Shown here in pieces: positions 18,263-27,510 of a stretch of DNA of 64,000 nt. A model generated the notes under the pieces. The model saw nothing but the letters and a program-made list of their open reading frames with translations. It ran no database searches and was not told the origin of the DNA. Within the stretch, counting starts at the first letter, position 1. The number at the start of each line of letters is the position of its first letter. Location of the stretch: NCBI GenBank assembly GCA_000196815.1, contig FP929003.1:1573501-1637500 (forward strand), written 5' to 3'. This DNA comes from Nitrospira defluvii (lineage in GTDB: Bacteria; Nitrospirota; Nitrospiria; Nitrospirales; Nitrospiraceae). A program made the translations under genes and the position numbers.

Positions 18263-19557
18263 GGGCGTTCTCCCTGTTTGTGTGAGGCCCCGTTCGGTGC
18301 GGCCGTCGGTGGCGGGGGAGTGCCACCGGGAACGCGACGCTCGAATTTCTGTTGGGACGGTTTGGCATCAGGCAGATTAAACGGCGAAGCCTGGACCGGC
18401 ATGCCGTCCAGCAGGCGGCGTTTTCCGACCGCGACGACTTCTTCGTGGCCCTGCAAGCCGGAGGTGATTTCGATCCATCGGCCGTCGCTGATGCCGGTCT
18501 GTACCGCGACCGATTTGGCCTTGCCCTCTTCGATGATGAAGACCGACTTGCCTTTGGGTGTGCTGATGACCGCCTGCGGTGGAACGACGAGGGCTTGCGG
18601 GATTTCCCGCAACCCGAGCGCCACTTCGGCAAAAGTACCGGGCCGGAGCGCATGGTCTGTGTTGGGCAAATCGATCTCGACGAGCAGGCTGCGCGTCGCG
18701 GGATCAAGTGCCAGGGTGGAGCGGGTCACGACACCGTTAAACGACCGGTTGGGCAGCTCCGTGACCTTCACGGTCGCGCTGGTTTTGCCGGGAACGACCC
18801 AGGGGCTGTCGTCCTGCGGGACGTTCGCATAGACGCGGACGGTGTTGAGGTCCATGACTGTAAAGAGGGGAATCGCGCTGGCGGCTGAGGAGGTGGCGAT
18901 CTGAATCAGCGAGCCGGGATCGGCGAAGCGTGCGGTGACGATGCCGTCGTAAGGCGCGCGGACTTTGGTGTAGTCCCGCATGACGACCCGTTGCTCCATC
19001 AGATGTCGGGCGCCTTGATAAGCGGCTTCGGCCACGTCCACGTCCTGTTTGGCGATCACGTCCGGCGATTCCTTCCAGACCTTGGCCAGTCGTTCGTAGG
19101 TCAGCTTCTTGATTTTGTAATCCGACACGGCCTGCTGGTACTGCTCTTCGACTTCCGGTGCGTCGATCACGGCGACCACTTCATTTTTCTTTACCGCGTC
19201 GCCCTTGTCCGGGCCGATCCATTTCAGATAGCCGGCGACTTTGGCATAGAGCGTGGTTTGATACAGCGGCGACACATTGGCCGGGAGCTTGACCGTATAG
19301 ATCAGGTCTCGCCGGGTGGGCTTGGTGACTTGCACATCGACCGGTGTGGAGTCCAGTTCCGAGGGAGTCGGGCCGGCCGGCGGTTCCGATTGCGCCGTTG
19401 CGGCCGGTCCTGCCGGGACCGAGGGGGCAGTCGGTTCGTCACTCTGCCAAGAGAGATAGCCGCCGATCGCCAGGATGAGCAGTACGGCCGTTCCAATCCA
19501 GAGTGGCGTACGGTTGGGGCGCTTCACGAGCGGGGGCGGGACTACCTGTTCGGTCAT
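18259..19557 (-). CDS. RND efflux periplasmic adaptor (membrane fusion protein)
   Basis: Predicted 432-residue HlyD/AcrA-type adaptor. An N-terminal membrane anchor (about residues 18-36) is followed by a lipoyl half ('LYAKVAGYLKWIGPDKGDAVKKNEVVAVID' region), a helical hairpin, the second lipoyl half ('VRAPYDGIVTARFADPGSLI' region) and the beta-barrel and membrane-proximal domains. The ATG at 19557 overlaps the pump's TGA by one base. It links the RND pump to the TolC-type channel encoded next. Confidence 0.92.
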   Translation of the reverse strand: MTEQVVPPPLVKRPNRTPLWIGTAVLLILAIGGYLSWQSDEPTAPSVPAGPAATAQSEPPAGPTPSELDSTPVDVQVTKPTRRDLIYTVKLPANVSPLYQTTLYAKVAGYLKWIGPDKGDAVKKNEVVAVIDAPEVEEQYQQAVSDYKIKKLTYERLAKVWKESPDVIAKQDVDVAEAAYQGARHLMEQRVVMRDYTKVRAPYDGIVTARFADPGSLIQIATSSAASAIPLFTVMDLNTVRVYANVPQDDSPWVVPGKTSATVKVTELPNRSFNGVVTRSTLALDPATRSLLVEIDLPNTDHALRPGTFAEVALGLREIPQALVVPPQAVISTPKGKSVFIIEEGKAKSVAVQTGISDGRWIEITSGLQGHEEVVAVGKRRLLDGMPVQASPFNLPDAKPSQQKFERRVPGGTPPPPTAAPNGASHKQGERP

Positions 19558-22500
19558 CAAATTTCCTCCAGAGTCGCGGGCGCGGTCGAAGACACAGGGG
19601 GACGTTCCCGGCGGATCAGCACCAGGGAGTGCATGATGGGGACCACCAACAACGTCATGATCGTGCTGACCGCCAACCCGCCGACCACCGCGCGGGCCAG
19701 AGGCACCATCGTTTCATTGCCCTCGCCGAAGCCGAGGGCCAGCGGCAGCAGGCCGAGAATCGTCGCAAGGGCCGTCATCAGGATCGGGCGAATGCGTCGC
19801 CGTCCTGCTTCGAGCACGGCATGTTCGGCCGTGGCTCCGTGGCGGACCATACGATTGGCAAAGTCGACCAGCAGAATACTGTTCGACACCACGATGCCCA
19901 TCATCATCAACGTGCCGATCATCGACTCGACGTTCACGGACGTGTTGGTGAGATGCAATGTGAGTACGGTGCCGATCCAGCCCAGCGGTACGGCGACCAG
20001 AATAATGAGGGGATCAATGAACGACCGGAACAGCGCGACCATCACCAGGTAGATCAGCACCACGGCGAGGGGGAGGGCCAGCGCGAAGTTCTGGATGGCG
20101 CCGCGCATATTGGCCACTTCGCCACGCAGTTGTACCGTCACGTCCTTGGGCAGGGGCACGCCGGCCAGGGCTTTTTCAATGTCCTTGGCCACATGGCCGA
20201 GATCGTTTCCGACCGGTGTCACCAACACGTTGATCAATCGGGAGAGATCATAGTGGTCCACTGAATCCGGGCCGGTTTTGAATTTCAGGGATGCCACATC
20301 CCGCAGCATCACTGGTGGGCCGCGGCGGTCGTCTCCCGTAGCGTAATACCCGCTCGCCATGTCCATTTGCCGCCCGGCAAACGGCGTATTCTGCAGCGCC
20401 AGCGTGGAGCCTTGCATACCGCCTCCGGTGAGGCTGGCAGTCGGAAGCAGCGGCGTGCGTGCGCCGATGATGGGAATGTTCAGCAAATCTTCCGTCGTGG
20501 TGAGCGATTGCTCCGGGTACTGTGCCAGCAGGAAATAGCCGTTGGCGGTCTTGGGATCCAGCCAGTAGTTGGGGGAGAGGGCCAGATTGGAGCTGATACC
20601 GGTGATGACATCGACGACCACGCGATTCTGGTTGATGCCGTAGTACGCGGCTTTGGTGCGATCCACATCGATATGCAGCTCGGGGTAACTCTTGCCCTGC
20701 TTGATCCGCACATCGACCGTATTGGGTACCTGCGCGATCCGCTGCTGGATTTGCTCTGCGACCGGCCGGATGACCTCTAGGCTGGGGCCCTTGACCTGGA
20801 TGTCGATCGGAGCCTTGAGGCCGAAGTTCAACACATCGCTGATGATTCCGCCGGTTTGAAAGGCGATTTCTACACCGGGCAGCGAAGCCTTGAACTTCTT
20901 GCGAAGGTCCGCAATGTAGTCTTCCGTGTGACCCTGATGTCCGGTCATCAGATTCACCAGCACGAAGGCCGTATGGTTTCCGGTGTTCGGAGCGAAGCGC
21001 GCCGCATCGCCGAAGTAAAGACCCGTGTTCGAGATCACTTCTTCCAGGTCGCCCTTGGGAATCGTATCGTGCACGAGTTGTTCGATGTGACCCACGATGG
21101 CCGTGGTCTTTTCGATCCGTGATCCTTCCGGTGCCATCACCAGCATGGTGAAATTGCCGGCGTCCACTTTGGGGAAGAACTCGGTGTGGAGACGGGGCAG
21201 CAGAAAGACTGCGGTCGCGACCAGGGCGAGCGTGGCCAGGCCGATCACGACGGGCTTGAAGCGCACACCGGCGGTGAGCAGCGGTTCATAGATGGCAAGC
21301 ACATACCGGAACCATCCCTCGTCGGCCGACGCCTCATGGTCGGAAGACTTGGCATGCCCCGCCTGGTAGAGCCAGGCCAACACCACCGGCGTCACCGACA
21401 TGGAGACGACATAGTCGGCCAACATGGCGAAGGCGACGGTCATCGCCAGCGGCACGAAGAGATACTTCACGATGCCGGTAAAAAACATGATCGGCAGGTA
21501 GACGATGAGGATGCAGATCGTGGCCACCAGGATCGGCAGCGTCAACTCCATGGCGCTGTCCTCTGCCGCTGATCGCCCGTCCTTCCCCATTTCCAAATGC
21601 CGATGCAGGTTCTCCTGCACCACGATGTTGTTGTCCAGCAGGGTGCCGATGACCAGGGCCAGTCCGCCCAGCGTCATCAAATTCACGCTCTGGCCGGTCA
21701 GGTAGAGCGCCACCAGTGCGGCGGTCAGCGAGAGGGGAATGGCCAGTCCGACCACGAGCGCCGCTTTGACACTCGCCAGAAAAATGAAAATCATGAGACC
21801 GGCCAGTCCGGCGCCGAGGAGGCCCTCTTTTTGGAGATTCGCGATGGCCTGTCGGATATAGAGCGACTGGTCGTAGAGAAACTTGACGGTCGTGCCCGCT
21901 GGAATCTCCGTGAGCTTCGACAGCTTCGCGCGAATGCCGTCGGTGACTTCCAGCGTGTTGGCGCCTTCCTGCCTGGTGATCGGGATGTAGGTTGCTTCGC
22001 GGCCGTTCACCCGCACGATCGAAGTTTGCACCGCGGCGCTGTCGGCGGCGGTGCCGATGTCGCGGATCAACACCGGCGTGCCATTGACGATCTTGATGGG
22101 AATGTCGTTGATCTTGTCCACCACGTCCACGAGGCTGTTGGAGTAGACGTAGTAGTCGAGGTCCCCGATCTTGATGTCGCCAGCGGGAATGATGGCGCTC
22201 TGCGCGTTCAGCGCATTGACTACCTCGGAGGGCGAGACGCCGCGCGCGAGCAGTCGTTGCTGGTCGAGAAACACGGTGATCTGCCGGACCTTGCCGCCCA
22301 ATGGAGGACCGAAGGAAATACCCGGGATGGTGGCGATCTGCTGGCGCACGTTGAAGTAGGCCAGGTCGCGGATTTCCTTGGGGCCGAGCGTGTCGCTGGA
22401 GATGGAGAGATAGCCCACCGGGAGACTCGACACACCGAATTTATAGACGGAGGGCGGGTACACGCCGGGCGGCAGCAGGCGGATGATGCTGTAAGCTAGG

Positions 22501-22826
22501 CTGGTCAGCTCCGACTGGGCCGAATCGATGCCGTAGTCCGGCTGAAAGAAGACCTTGATGTAACTCATGCCCGAGAGTGACTGGGACTCGATGTGCTCGA
22601 CGTAACTGGCTTCGACGAAGCGCTGCTCCATCTTGAGCGTGATGGCCCCTTCCATCTCGCTGGGACTCAACCCGCGATAGAAGGTCGTGACGAGAATCGA
22701 CGGCAGCTTGATCTCGGGGAAGATGTCCACGCGCATCTTCTGATAAGAGACGGCGCCCAGGATCAGCGCGATCATGCAGATTGCGAAGACGGCGTAGGGG
22801 TTCTTGAGGGCGGCGCGCGTCAGCAT
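19557..22826 (-). CDS. RND-family efflux transporter permease (AcrB-type)
   Basis: Predicted 1089-residue inner-membrane pump with 12 transmembrane helices and two large periplasmic loops. Features: N-terminal 'NPYAVFAICMIALILGAVSYQKM' region, 'MTLGGLALVIGTLLDNNIVVQENLHRH' in TM4, and a C-terminal 'RRRIRPILMTALATILGLLPLAL' region. In TM4, the residues after 'GTLLD' lack the paired Asp of AcrB (it reads LLDNN, one Asp then Asn), closer to heavy-metal or unclassified HAE subgroups; substrate is therefore open. The start overlaps the stop of the response-regulator gene by 7 nt. Confidence 0.93.
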   Translation of the reverse strand: MLTRAALKNPYAVFAICMIALILGAVSYQKMRVDIFPEIKLPSILVTTFYRGLSPSEMEGAITLKMEQRFVEASYVEHIESQSLSGMSYIKVFFQPDYGIDSAQSELTSLAYSIIRLLPPGVYPPSVYKFGVSSLPVGYLSISSDTLGPKEIRDLAYFNVRQQIATIPGISFGPPLGGKVRQITVFLDQQRLLARGVSPSEVVNALNAQSAIIPAGDIKIGDLDYYVYSNSLVDVVDKINDIPIKIVNGTPVLIRDIGTAADSAAVQTSIVRVNGREATYIPITRQEGANTLEVTDGIRAKLSKLTEIPAGTTVKFLYDQSLYIRQAIANLQKEGLLGAGLAGLMIFIFLASVKAALVVGLAIPLSLTAALVALYLTGQSVNLMTLGGLALVIGTLLDNNIVVQENLHRHLEMGKDGRSAAEDSAMELTLPILVATICILIVYLPIMFFTGIVKYLFVPLAMTVAFAMLADYVVSMSVTPVVLAWLYQAGHAKSSDHEASADEGWFRYVLAIYEPLLTAGVRFKPVVIGLATLALVATAVFLLPRLHTEFFPKVDAGNFTMLVMAPEGSRIEKTTAIVGHIEQLVHDTIPKGDLEEVISNTGLYFGDAARFAPNTGNHTAFVLVNLMTGHQGHTEDYIADLRKKFKASLPGVEIAFQTGGIISDVLNFGLKAPIDIQVKGPSLEVIRPVAEQIQQRIAQVPNTVDVRIKQGKSYPELHIDVDRTKAAYYGINQNRVVVDVITGISSNLALSPNYWLDPKTANGYFLLAQYPEQSLTTTEDLLNIPIIGARTPLLPTASLTGGGMQGSTLALQNTPFAGRQMDMASGYYATGDDRRGPPVMLRDVASLKFKTGPDSVDHYDLSRLINVLVTPVGNDLGHVAKDIEKALAGVPLPKDVTVQLRGEVANMRGAIQNFALALPLAVVLIYLVMVALFRSFIDPLIILVAVPLGWIGTVLTLHLTNTSVNVESMIGTLMMMGIVVSNSILLVDFANRMVRHGATAEHAVLEAGRRRIRPILMTALATILGLLPLALGFGEGNETMVPLARAVVGGLAVSTIMTLLVVPIMHSLVLIRRERPPVSSTAPATLEEI

Positions 22827-23248
22827 GGGGTGGCTATCCGTCGGGTGCAGTTGTGTTCGAGCCAGAATTTCCAGAGGTGTAGGGAAAGGCTCACCAGATC
22901 ATCGAATTGCCCCGGCTTGACCACGTAGCCGTTGGCTCCGGCCTGGTAGCAGGCTCGCACGTCCACGGCGTCATCGGAACTGGTGAGAATCACCACTGGG
23001 ATGGGCGCCAATCGCGCATCCTGCTTCAGGCGTTTCAGCACATCCACCCCGCGTTCTCCCTGTAATTTGAGGTCGAGCAGGATCAAGCCCGGCTCATCGC
23101 TGAGTACGTGATCGTTGAGATAGGTCATTGCCGCACGGCTGCCATCGGTGATCTCCAATCGTCCCTTGTATCCGGACTGCGTCAGGGCCTGGCGAAGGAG
23201 TTCACATTCGCCGGGGCTGTCGTCGATGAGCAGGATGGACGAGGGCAT
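22820..23248 (-). CDS. Single-domain response regulator (CheY/Rcp1-like)
   Basis: Predicted 142-residue receiver domain with no output domain. The acidic pair is in 'LLIDDSPGE', the phospho-acceptor Asp in 'LILLDLKLQG', the Thr/Ser switch in 'VILTSSDD' and the conserved Lys in 'YVVKPG'. The Rcp1-like spacing and the long C-terminal helix ('SLSLHLWKFWLEHN') suit regulators paired with phytochrome or hybrid kinases. No histidine kinase is in the window. Its stop overlaps the start of the RND pump, so it heads the efflux operon. Confidence 0.9.
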   Translation of the reverse strand: MPSSILLIDDSPGECELLRQALTQSGYKGRLEITDGSRAAMTYLNDHVLSDEPGLILLDLKLQGERGVDVLKRLKQDARLAPIPVVILTSSDDAVDVRACYQAGANGYVVKPGQFDDLVSLSLHLWKFWLEHNCTRRIATPC

Positions 23249-23415
23249 CGTGTATAGATCCAGTGTCTTCTAACGCATAACGCAGCGTAAAGCAGGGACC
23301 GTGCCGGATGAGCTTTCTGCGCAGTCATTCCAGAAAGTGTGCGAGAAAACGATGACTTAGTCCGGCGCGCATTGATCTGAAGGGGCGGAAGAGGCGTTGC
23401 TGGTCGGCGCGGAGT

Positions 23416-23451
23416 CTGGAGAAACTCCCTAGAGCTAGGGAATTTCTCCAG
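23416..23451. repeat. 36-nt near-perfect palindrome
   Basis: Arms of 17 nt (CTGGAGAAACTCCCTAG and its near-complement) around a 2-nt centre, with a single mismatch. It lies 17 nt after the stop of the CZB gene on the minus strand and about 170 nt upstream of the response-regulator start. No T-run follows. It may be a Rho-independent-like terminator or processing hairpin for the CZB gene, or an operator for the efflux operon. The rest of 23249-23467 shows nothing. Confidence 0.6.
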
Positions 23452-23467
23452 AGCATGGCCTGCTCGA

Positions 23468-23842
23468 TCAGGCTGCCTTCGGGGCTGTCCTTTTCCACTC
23501 CATCATCTTGGCCGTCAACTTGGACGATGCCGCTGTGTAGTCACCCTTCAAGCCGATCGACGCTTCCGCGCCGGGTTTATCTCCCGATTGCACCTTGGTG
23601 ACGACCGTCGCCGCGACCTTATGGAAGGCCTTGTGCAGTTCGAGGATTTCTTTGTAATAGGGGTCCGAAGCGGCGGGGGTACCGGCCAGACTATACAGCC
23701 ACTTGCCGAATTCGCAGCGGTTGTCCACCCCGACTTCTGCCGGGACCAGTGCCAGCGTGCCGTCGATGTTCTGCCGCAGTTTCACCTTCCACGCGCCATG
23801 GGCACCGATTGCCTTGTCGATTTGTTCGATGATGTTGGACAT
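23468..23842 (-). CDS. CZB (chemoreceptor zinc-binding) domain protein
   Basis: Predicted 124-residue stand-alone CZB domain. The 3His/1Cys zinc pattern is visible: His in 'IGAHGAWKVKLR', Cys in 'DNRCEFGKWLYS', and two His in 'LHKAFHKVA'. In other bacteria CZB domains sense zinc, redox state or oxidants within chemoreceptors or diguanylate cyclases; the soluble stand-alone form is less described. The start (MSNIIEQ) has an ideal GGGAGG site 6 nt upstream. It is transcribed toward the efflux operon but separated from it by about 220 nt and a palindrome. Confidence 0.85.
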   Translation of the reverse strand: MSNIIEQIDKAIGAHGAWKVKLRQNIDGTLALVPAEVGVDNRCEFGKWLYSLAGTPAASDPYYKEILELHKAFHKVAATVVTKVQSGDKPGAEASIGLKGDYTAASSKLTAKMMEWKRTAPKAA

Positions 23843-24174
23843 GCGACCTCCCGGGAAATGAAGAAAAAGGGTTTCCTGATCCTGTATCGGAGGGAGGAGG
23901 GGAAAGCTTAAGGGGTGAGGAGCGCGGCCTGGTCGCGCAACGCGTGGTCGGGGATCCCCCCTCGTTGGACGCGCGTATGTAGACATTGCTCCGAGGCCGG
24001 CTGACTGGACAAGATCGTGATGCCTGCCAGGCGTTTCTCGATGTGACACCAGGGCTATTCCTAGCCTGGCTGGAGCCCAGGAATGGGTAACATGGACCAG
24101 TCGACGGTGTTCGAAGGTGGAACGTTCCGGCGCTACAACCATAGCGCGTCGGTCGTTTCAGGAGGGACCCGATC
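23843..24174. other. Intergenic region between CZB and MFS genes
   Basis: This 332-nt divergent gap holds the ribosome sites of both flanking genes. I see no convincing promoter pair, tRNA or further gene in it. A short GC-rich inverted repeat near 24061-24083 is too weak to call. Confidence 0.5.
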
Positions 24175-25437
24175 ATGTCGGAGGATGGTTCAGTCTCGAT
24201 TCCAAGTCGCGGATGGCGTCTCATTCAAACCAGAGAGTTCGGGCTACTGTGGTGGGGACAGACCACCTCTCAGATCGGCGAGGGGGTAAACAAGGTCGCG
24301 CTCCTGTGGTTTGTGTATGAACTGACCGGCTCGGCCATGAAGATGACCATGGTCGGACTCCTCCAGACAATCCCCCCGCTCTTATTCGGCCCGTTGATCG
24401 GGGTGTATCTGGACCGGCTGCCGAAAAAAGCCGTGATGATCTGGGTCGATTTACTTCGCGCGCTGCTCACCGTGCTCATACCAACCCTGTATGCCATGGA
24501 CAGGCTGTCGATCGAGGGCCTCTACGGACTGATTTTTCTCACGTCGGTGGTGTCCACCGTATTCGGCCCCGCGCTGGTATCGGCCGTACCATTGCTTGTT
24601 CGACCTTCGGAGCTGATGTCGGCGAATGCACTCATCCAAGGCACCAACAATATCGGCATGTTGCTCGGGCCGGCGATCAGCGGCGTGATGATCGCGCTGA
24701 TCGCCGCGGAGAACGTGTTGTTCGTCAACTCCGCCACCTTCCTTCTTTCCGCCCTGTGCCTGATGCCGATTCGCTTCAGCATTCCTCATGGTGCAGCGAG
24801 GGATGCGTCCTCCTCCGTGTGGGAGGAATTGAAAGTCGGATTTCGTTTCGTATTCGGGCAGCAGCCCATGGTCTTGACGCTGGTGATCATTTCGTCGCTC
24901 TACAATCTAGGTGTGAGCGCCTTCGTCTTCATCTTGCCGGTCTATGCCAAGGAGTTTCTCCAAGTCGGGCCGGTGCAATTGGGATGGTTGTGGTCTGCGT
25001 TGGGTGTCGGAATGCTCGCGGCTTCGACCTGGCTGGCGTGGAAAAAACAGAGTGACCTGCAGGGGCGCTTACGGATCGTCGTCAGCGGCATGACTATCGG
25101 CGGCCTTGCGGTCTGTAGTCTAAGCCTGTTGGAGACGCCTCTGATCGCCGCAGGGATCGTCATCATCGTGGGCGGCAGTACGGCGGTGCTCAATCCGATC
25201 GTGTGGGCGTTGCTCCAGGAAGTGACTCCGGACCATTTGATCGGCCGCGTCCTCACCACGTTTAGTGTGGGCTCCATGGCGTCGGCCATGGCAGGGATGA
25301 CGGGCTTCGGCTGGGTGGCCGATACGGCCGGTCCCGCCGCGAGCCTTGTGGGTTTGGGGCTCGTGCTCCTGCTCGCCGCAGCCGTGGCGGTGTCATGCGC
25401 GCGCAGAGCCCGCCCCATCACTCTCGCGCAGGCGTGA
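24175..25437 (+). CDS. MFS transporter (EntS-like), copy 1
   Basis: Predicted 420-residue protein with 12 hydrophobic segments. 'FGLLWWGQTTSQIGEGVNKVALLWFVY' region, 'GPLIGVYLDRLPKK' (loop 2-3 motif A, RxGR-like) and 'NNIGMLLGPAISG' fit the MFS_3/EntS exporter-like group. The ATG follows a GGAGGG site. The next gene is a clear paralogue in the same direction. Substrate unknown; no siderophore genes are nearby. Confidence 0.88.
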   Translation: MSEDGSVSIPSRGWRLIQTREFGLLWWGQTTSQIGEGVNKVALLWFVYELTGSAMKMTMVGLLQTIPPLLFGPLIGVYLDRLPKKAVMIWVDLLRALLTVLIPTLYAMDRLSIEGLYGLIFLTSVVSTVFGPALVSAVPLLVRPSELMSANALIQGTNNIGMLLGPAISGVMIALIAAENVLFVNSATFLLSALCLMPIRFSIPHGAARDASSSVWEELKVGFRFVFGQQPMVLTLVIISSLYNLGVSAFVFILPVYAKEFLQVGPVQLGWLWSALGVGMLAASTWLAWKKQSDLQGRLRIVVSGMTIGGLAVCSLSLLETPLIAAGIVIIVGGSTAVLNPIVWALLQEVTPDHLIGRVLTTFSVGSMASAMAGMTGFGWVADTAGPAASLVGLGLVLLLAAAVAVSCARRARPITLAQA

Positions 25438-25600
25438 TTATCCTTCCGGCCGGCGACGACTTGATGTGTACCGCCTTGAATGGACGCGATGATGCAGCCT
25501 GACCGAGCCCTCGTGAGCGGAAGGACCATGCGTGGGATATTTCTCAGCGCCACCCATTCCTCCTGATTCCACTCCCGCGGCAAACGTTTATACTGGCGGC

Positions 25601-26827
25601 ATGTCCGAAGCCCATCGGTGGCTGCTCACACGAGACTTCAGTCTGATGTGGTGGAGCCAGGTCCTGTCCCAGGTTGCTGAAGGTATCAGCAAGCTGGCCT
25701 TGCTCTGGTTCGTCTATGCGGTCACCGGCTCACCGCTCAAAACGACCGTCATCGGGCTTCTACAGACGCTTCCGCCGATTCTCTTCGGGCCGTTCATCGG
25801 CGTGGTCGTCGATCGGTTTCCCAAGAAAACCATCCTCATCGGGAGCGATGTTGTCAGAGGAATACTCATCGGGCTCATCCCTTGCCTGGTCTCGGTGGAG
25901 AACTTCACCGTCGGGTCGCTCTATCTTCTTACCTTTCTCTATGGTGTCGCCACGGCGGTGTTTGTGCCCACGCTGTCATCGGCCGTTCCCTTCATGGTCG
26001 TTCGCCCTCAATTCACGGCGGCGAATGCGCTCCTCCAAAGTACGACCAGTCTCGGTATCATCATCGGGCCGGCTGTCAGCGGACCCGGTATTGCGTTTGC
26101 CGGTTCTCAAGACGTGCTCTGCCTGAATGCCGTGACCTACTTCGCCTCGGCCGCGTGCCTGCTGCCCATCCGGCTGCGAGTGGCAGAGACTACAACGGCT
26201 GACGGAGGTGGCTGGAGACCGTTCATCCGACACCTGCTCGAGGGCATCCGGTATGCGTTTCTGCCGCACCGCACCGTGCTGATTCTGATTGTCCTCGCGT
26301 CGGTCTATACGTTCGGCAGCGGCGCGTTCACGACATTGTTCCCGGTGTTCGGGCGCCATCTGCTCGGCCTCGGACCGGTTGAGGTCGGGTATCTCTGGTC
26401 CTGGCTCGGGGTGGGGTTGCTGCTCTCATCGATCGGGCTGATCCGGTTGAGCGCGTGGGATCTGTCGAAGCGGCTCGCAGTCATCACGCTCTCTTGCTCC
26501 CTCGCGGGATTGGCTTTGGTGGGCCTGACGTGGACGGATGATTTGCGGCTGGCTGCCGTGCTCGTGGGCTGCATCGGCATCGGCTTCGGGACATGGACTC
26601 CCATCGCCTGGGGCATCATTCAGGAAGTGGCTCCGTCGGGAATGGTCGGCCGTGTCATGGCGGTCTATACGGCGAGTGCCACCGCGACATCCATGCTCGG
26701 CATGACGGTCTTCGGCTGGGTGGCGGAGTCGTTCGGCTCTGTCGCCAGCATCATCGGAATCGGCGGAGTGATGTGTGTCCTGGCAGGGGGGAGTGCCTGG
26801 TTCGGGAAGAGGATTGGTGCCGCCTAA
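25601..26827 (+). CDS. MFS transporter (EntS-like), copy 2
   Basis: Predicted 408-residue 12-TM protein paralogous to the preceding MFS gene along its whole length (for example 'ALLWFVYAVTGS' and 'LLQTLPPILFGPFIG' match the upstream copy with few changes). The ATG at 25601 (MSEAHRW) aligns with copy 1; the open frame extends upstream through non-conserved sequence. The 163-nt spacer between the copies could hold a promoter, but none is clear. A tandem duplication followed by divergence is the simplest reading. Confidence 0.88.
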   Translation: MSEAHRWLLTRDFSLMWWSQVLSQVAEGISKLALLWFVYAVTGSPLKTTVIGLLQTLPPILFGPFIGVVVDRFPKKTILIGSDVVRGILIGLIPCLVSVENFTVGSLYLLTFLYGVATAVFVPTLSSAVPFMVVRPQFTAANALLQSTTSLGIIIGPAVSGPGIAFAGSQDVLCLNAVTYFASAACLLPIRLRVAETTTADGGGWRPFIRHLLEGIRYAFLPHRTVLILIVLASVYTFGSGAFTTLFPVFGRHLLGLGPVEVGYLWSWLGVGLLLSSIGLIRLSAWDLSKRLAVITLSCSLAGLALVGLTWTDDLRLAAVLVGCIGIGFGTWTPIAWGIIQEVAPSGMVGRVMAVYTASATATSMLGMTVFGWVAESFGSVASIIGIGGVMCVLAGGSAWFGKRIGAA

Positions 26828-27015
26828 ATCGAGAAGGCAGGGAATGCCCGTACCTGTTCATCGGCCTGCCTGAGAGATGAGAATGCGAGTGAGCTTGGCG
26901 GCAGCATTGAAGAGGTGTGGCGTACAATTGCCGGCTTGTCTCATGCATGAAAAAAAAAGACAATGCGCCGATGCCACGCGTACGAGGTCGATCGAGCTGA
27001 ACTCCTCGATGTATT

Positions 27016-27510
27016 GTGATTGCCGGGCCGAACGGCGACGGGAAAACCACATTCGCTCGGGAGTTTCTTCCTCGTGAGGGCGGAGTCATCCATTTCGTGA
27101 ATGCCGATCTCATTGCGAGCGGGCTGTCACCACTCAAGCCGGAACTGGCAGCCCGGCAAGGAGGACGCCTGTTGCTGATGGAGTTGAATCGATTGGCTAG
27201 CGCTCGGGCAGACTTTGCTTTTGAGACAACCTTGAGCGGACGGACATACCTCAAGCTATAAGAACAGTGGAAGGCTGATGGCTATCGGATTGAAATCGTG
27301 TTCCTCTCCCTGCCTTCTGTCGCGCTGGCTCTCCAGCGGATCGCCGTGCGGGTGCGTCAGGGAGGGCATGAGGTACTACGAGCCGATGTCGTGCGTCGAT
27401 TTCGTCGGAGGCTGAAGAATTTTCAGATGCTGTACCAGGATCTGGCAGACAAGTGGTACCTCTATGACAATTCAGAGCCAGTGCCGAGACTCCAGGAGGA
27501 GGGGCCGTGA
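27016..27510 (+). pseudogene. Zeta-toxin-like ATPase/kinase, interrupted by a stop codon
   Basis: Reading from a GTG at 27016, the frame has a P-loop (GPNGDGKTT) right at the N-terminus, then 'VNADLIASGLSP' and 'FAFETTLSGRTYLKL'. It is stopped by TAA at 27259-27261 and continues in the same frame with 'EQWKADGYRIEIVFLSLPS' and 'RVRQGGHEVLRADVVRRF'. Both halves match the bacterial zeta-like family, so a single nonsense mutation splits an otherwise intact gene. Zeta enzymes phosphorylate nucleotide sugars to poison wall synthesis; related chromosomal forms have unknown targets. Readthrough cannot be excluded. Confidence 0.8.

Noticed and set aside
17453-18832. Long plus-strand open frame (about 459 codons) opposite the TolC and adaptor genes
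   Set aside because: It is the mirror of GC-rich real genes, with Arg/Gly-rich composition and no domain; the opposite strand encodes clear families.
21597-22499. Plus-strand open frame opposite the RND pump
   Set aside because: Antisense to a fully conserved pump; composition is His/Gln/Arg-rich noise.
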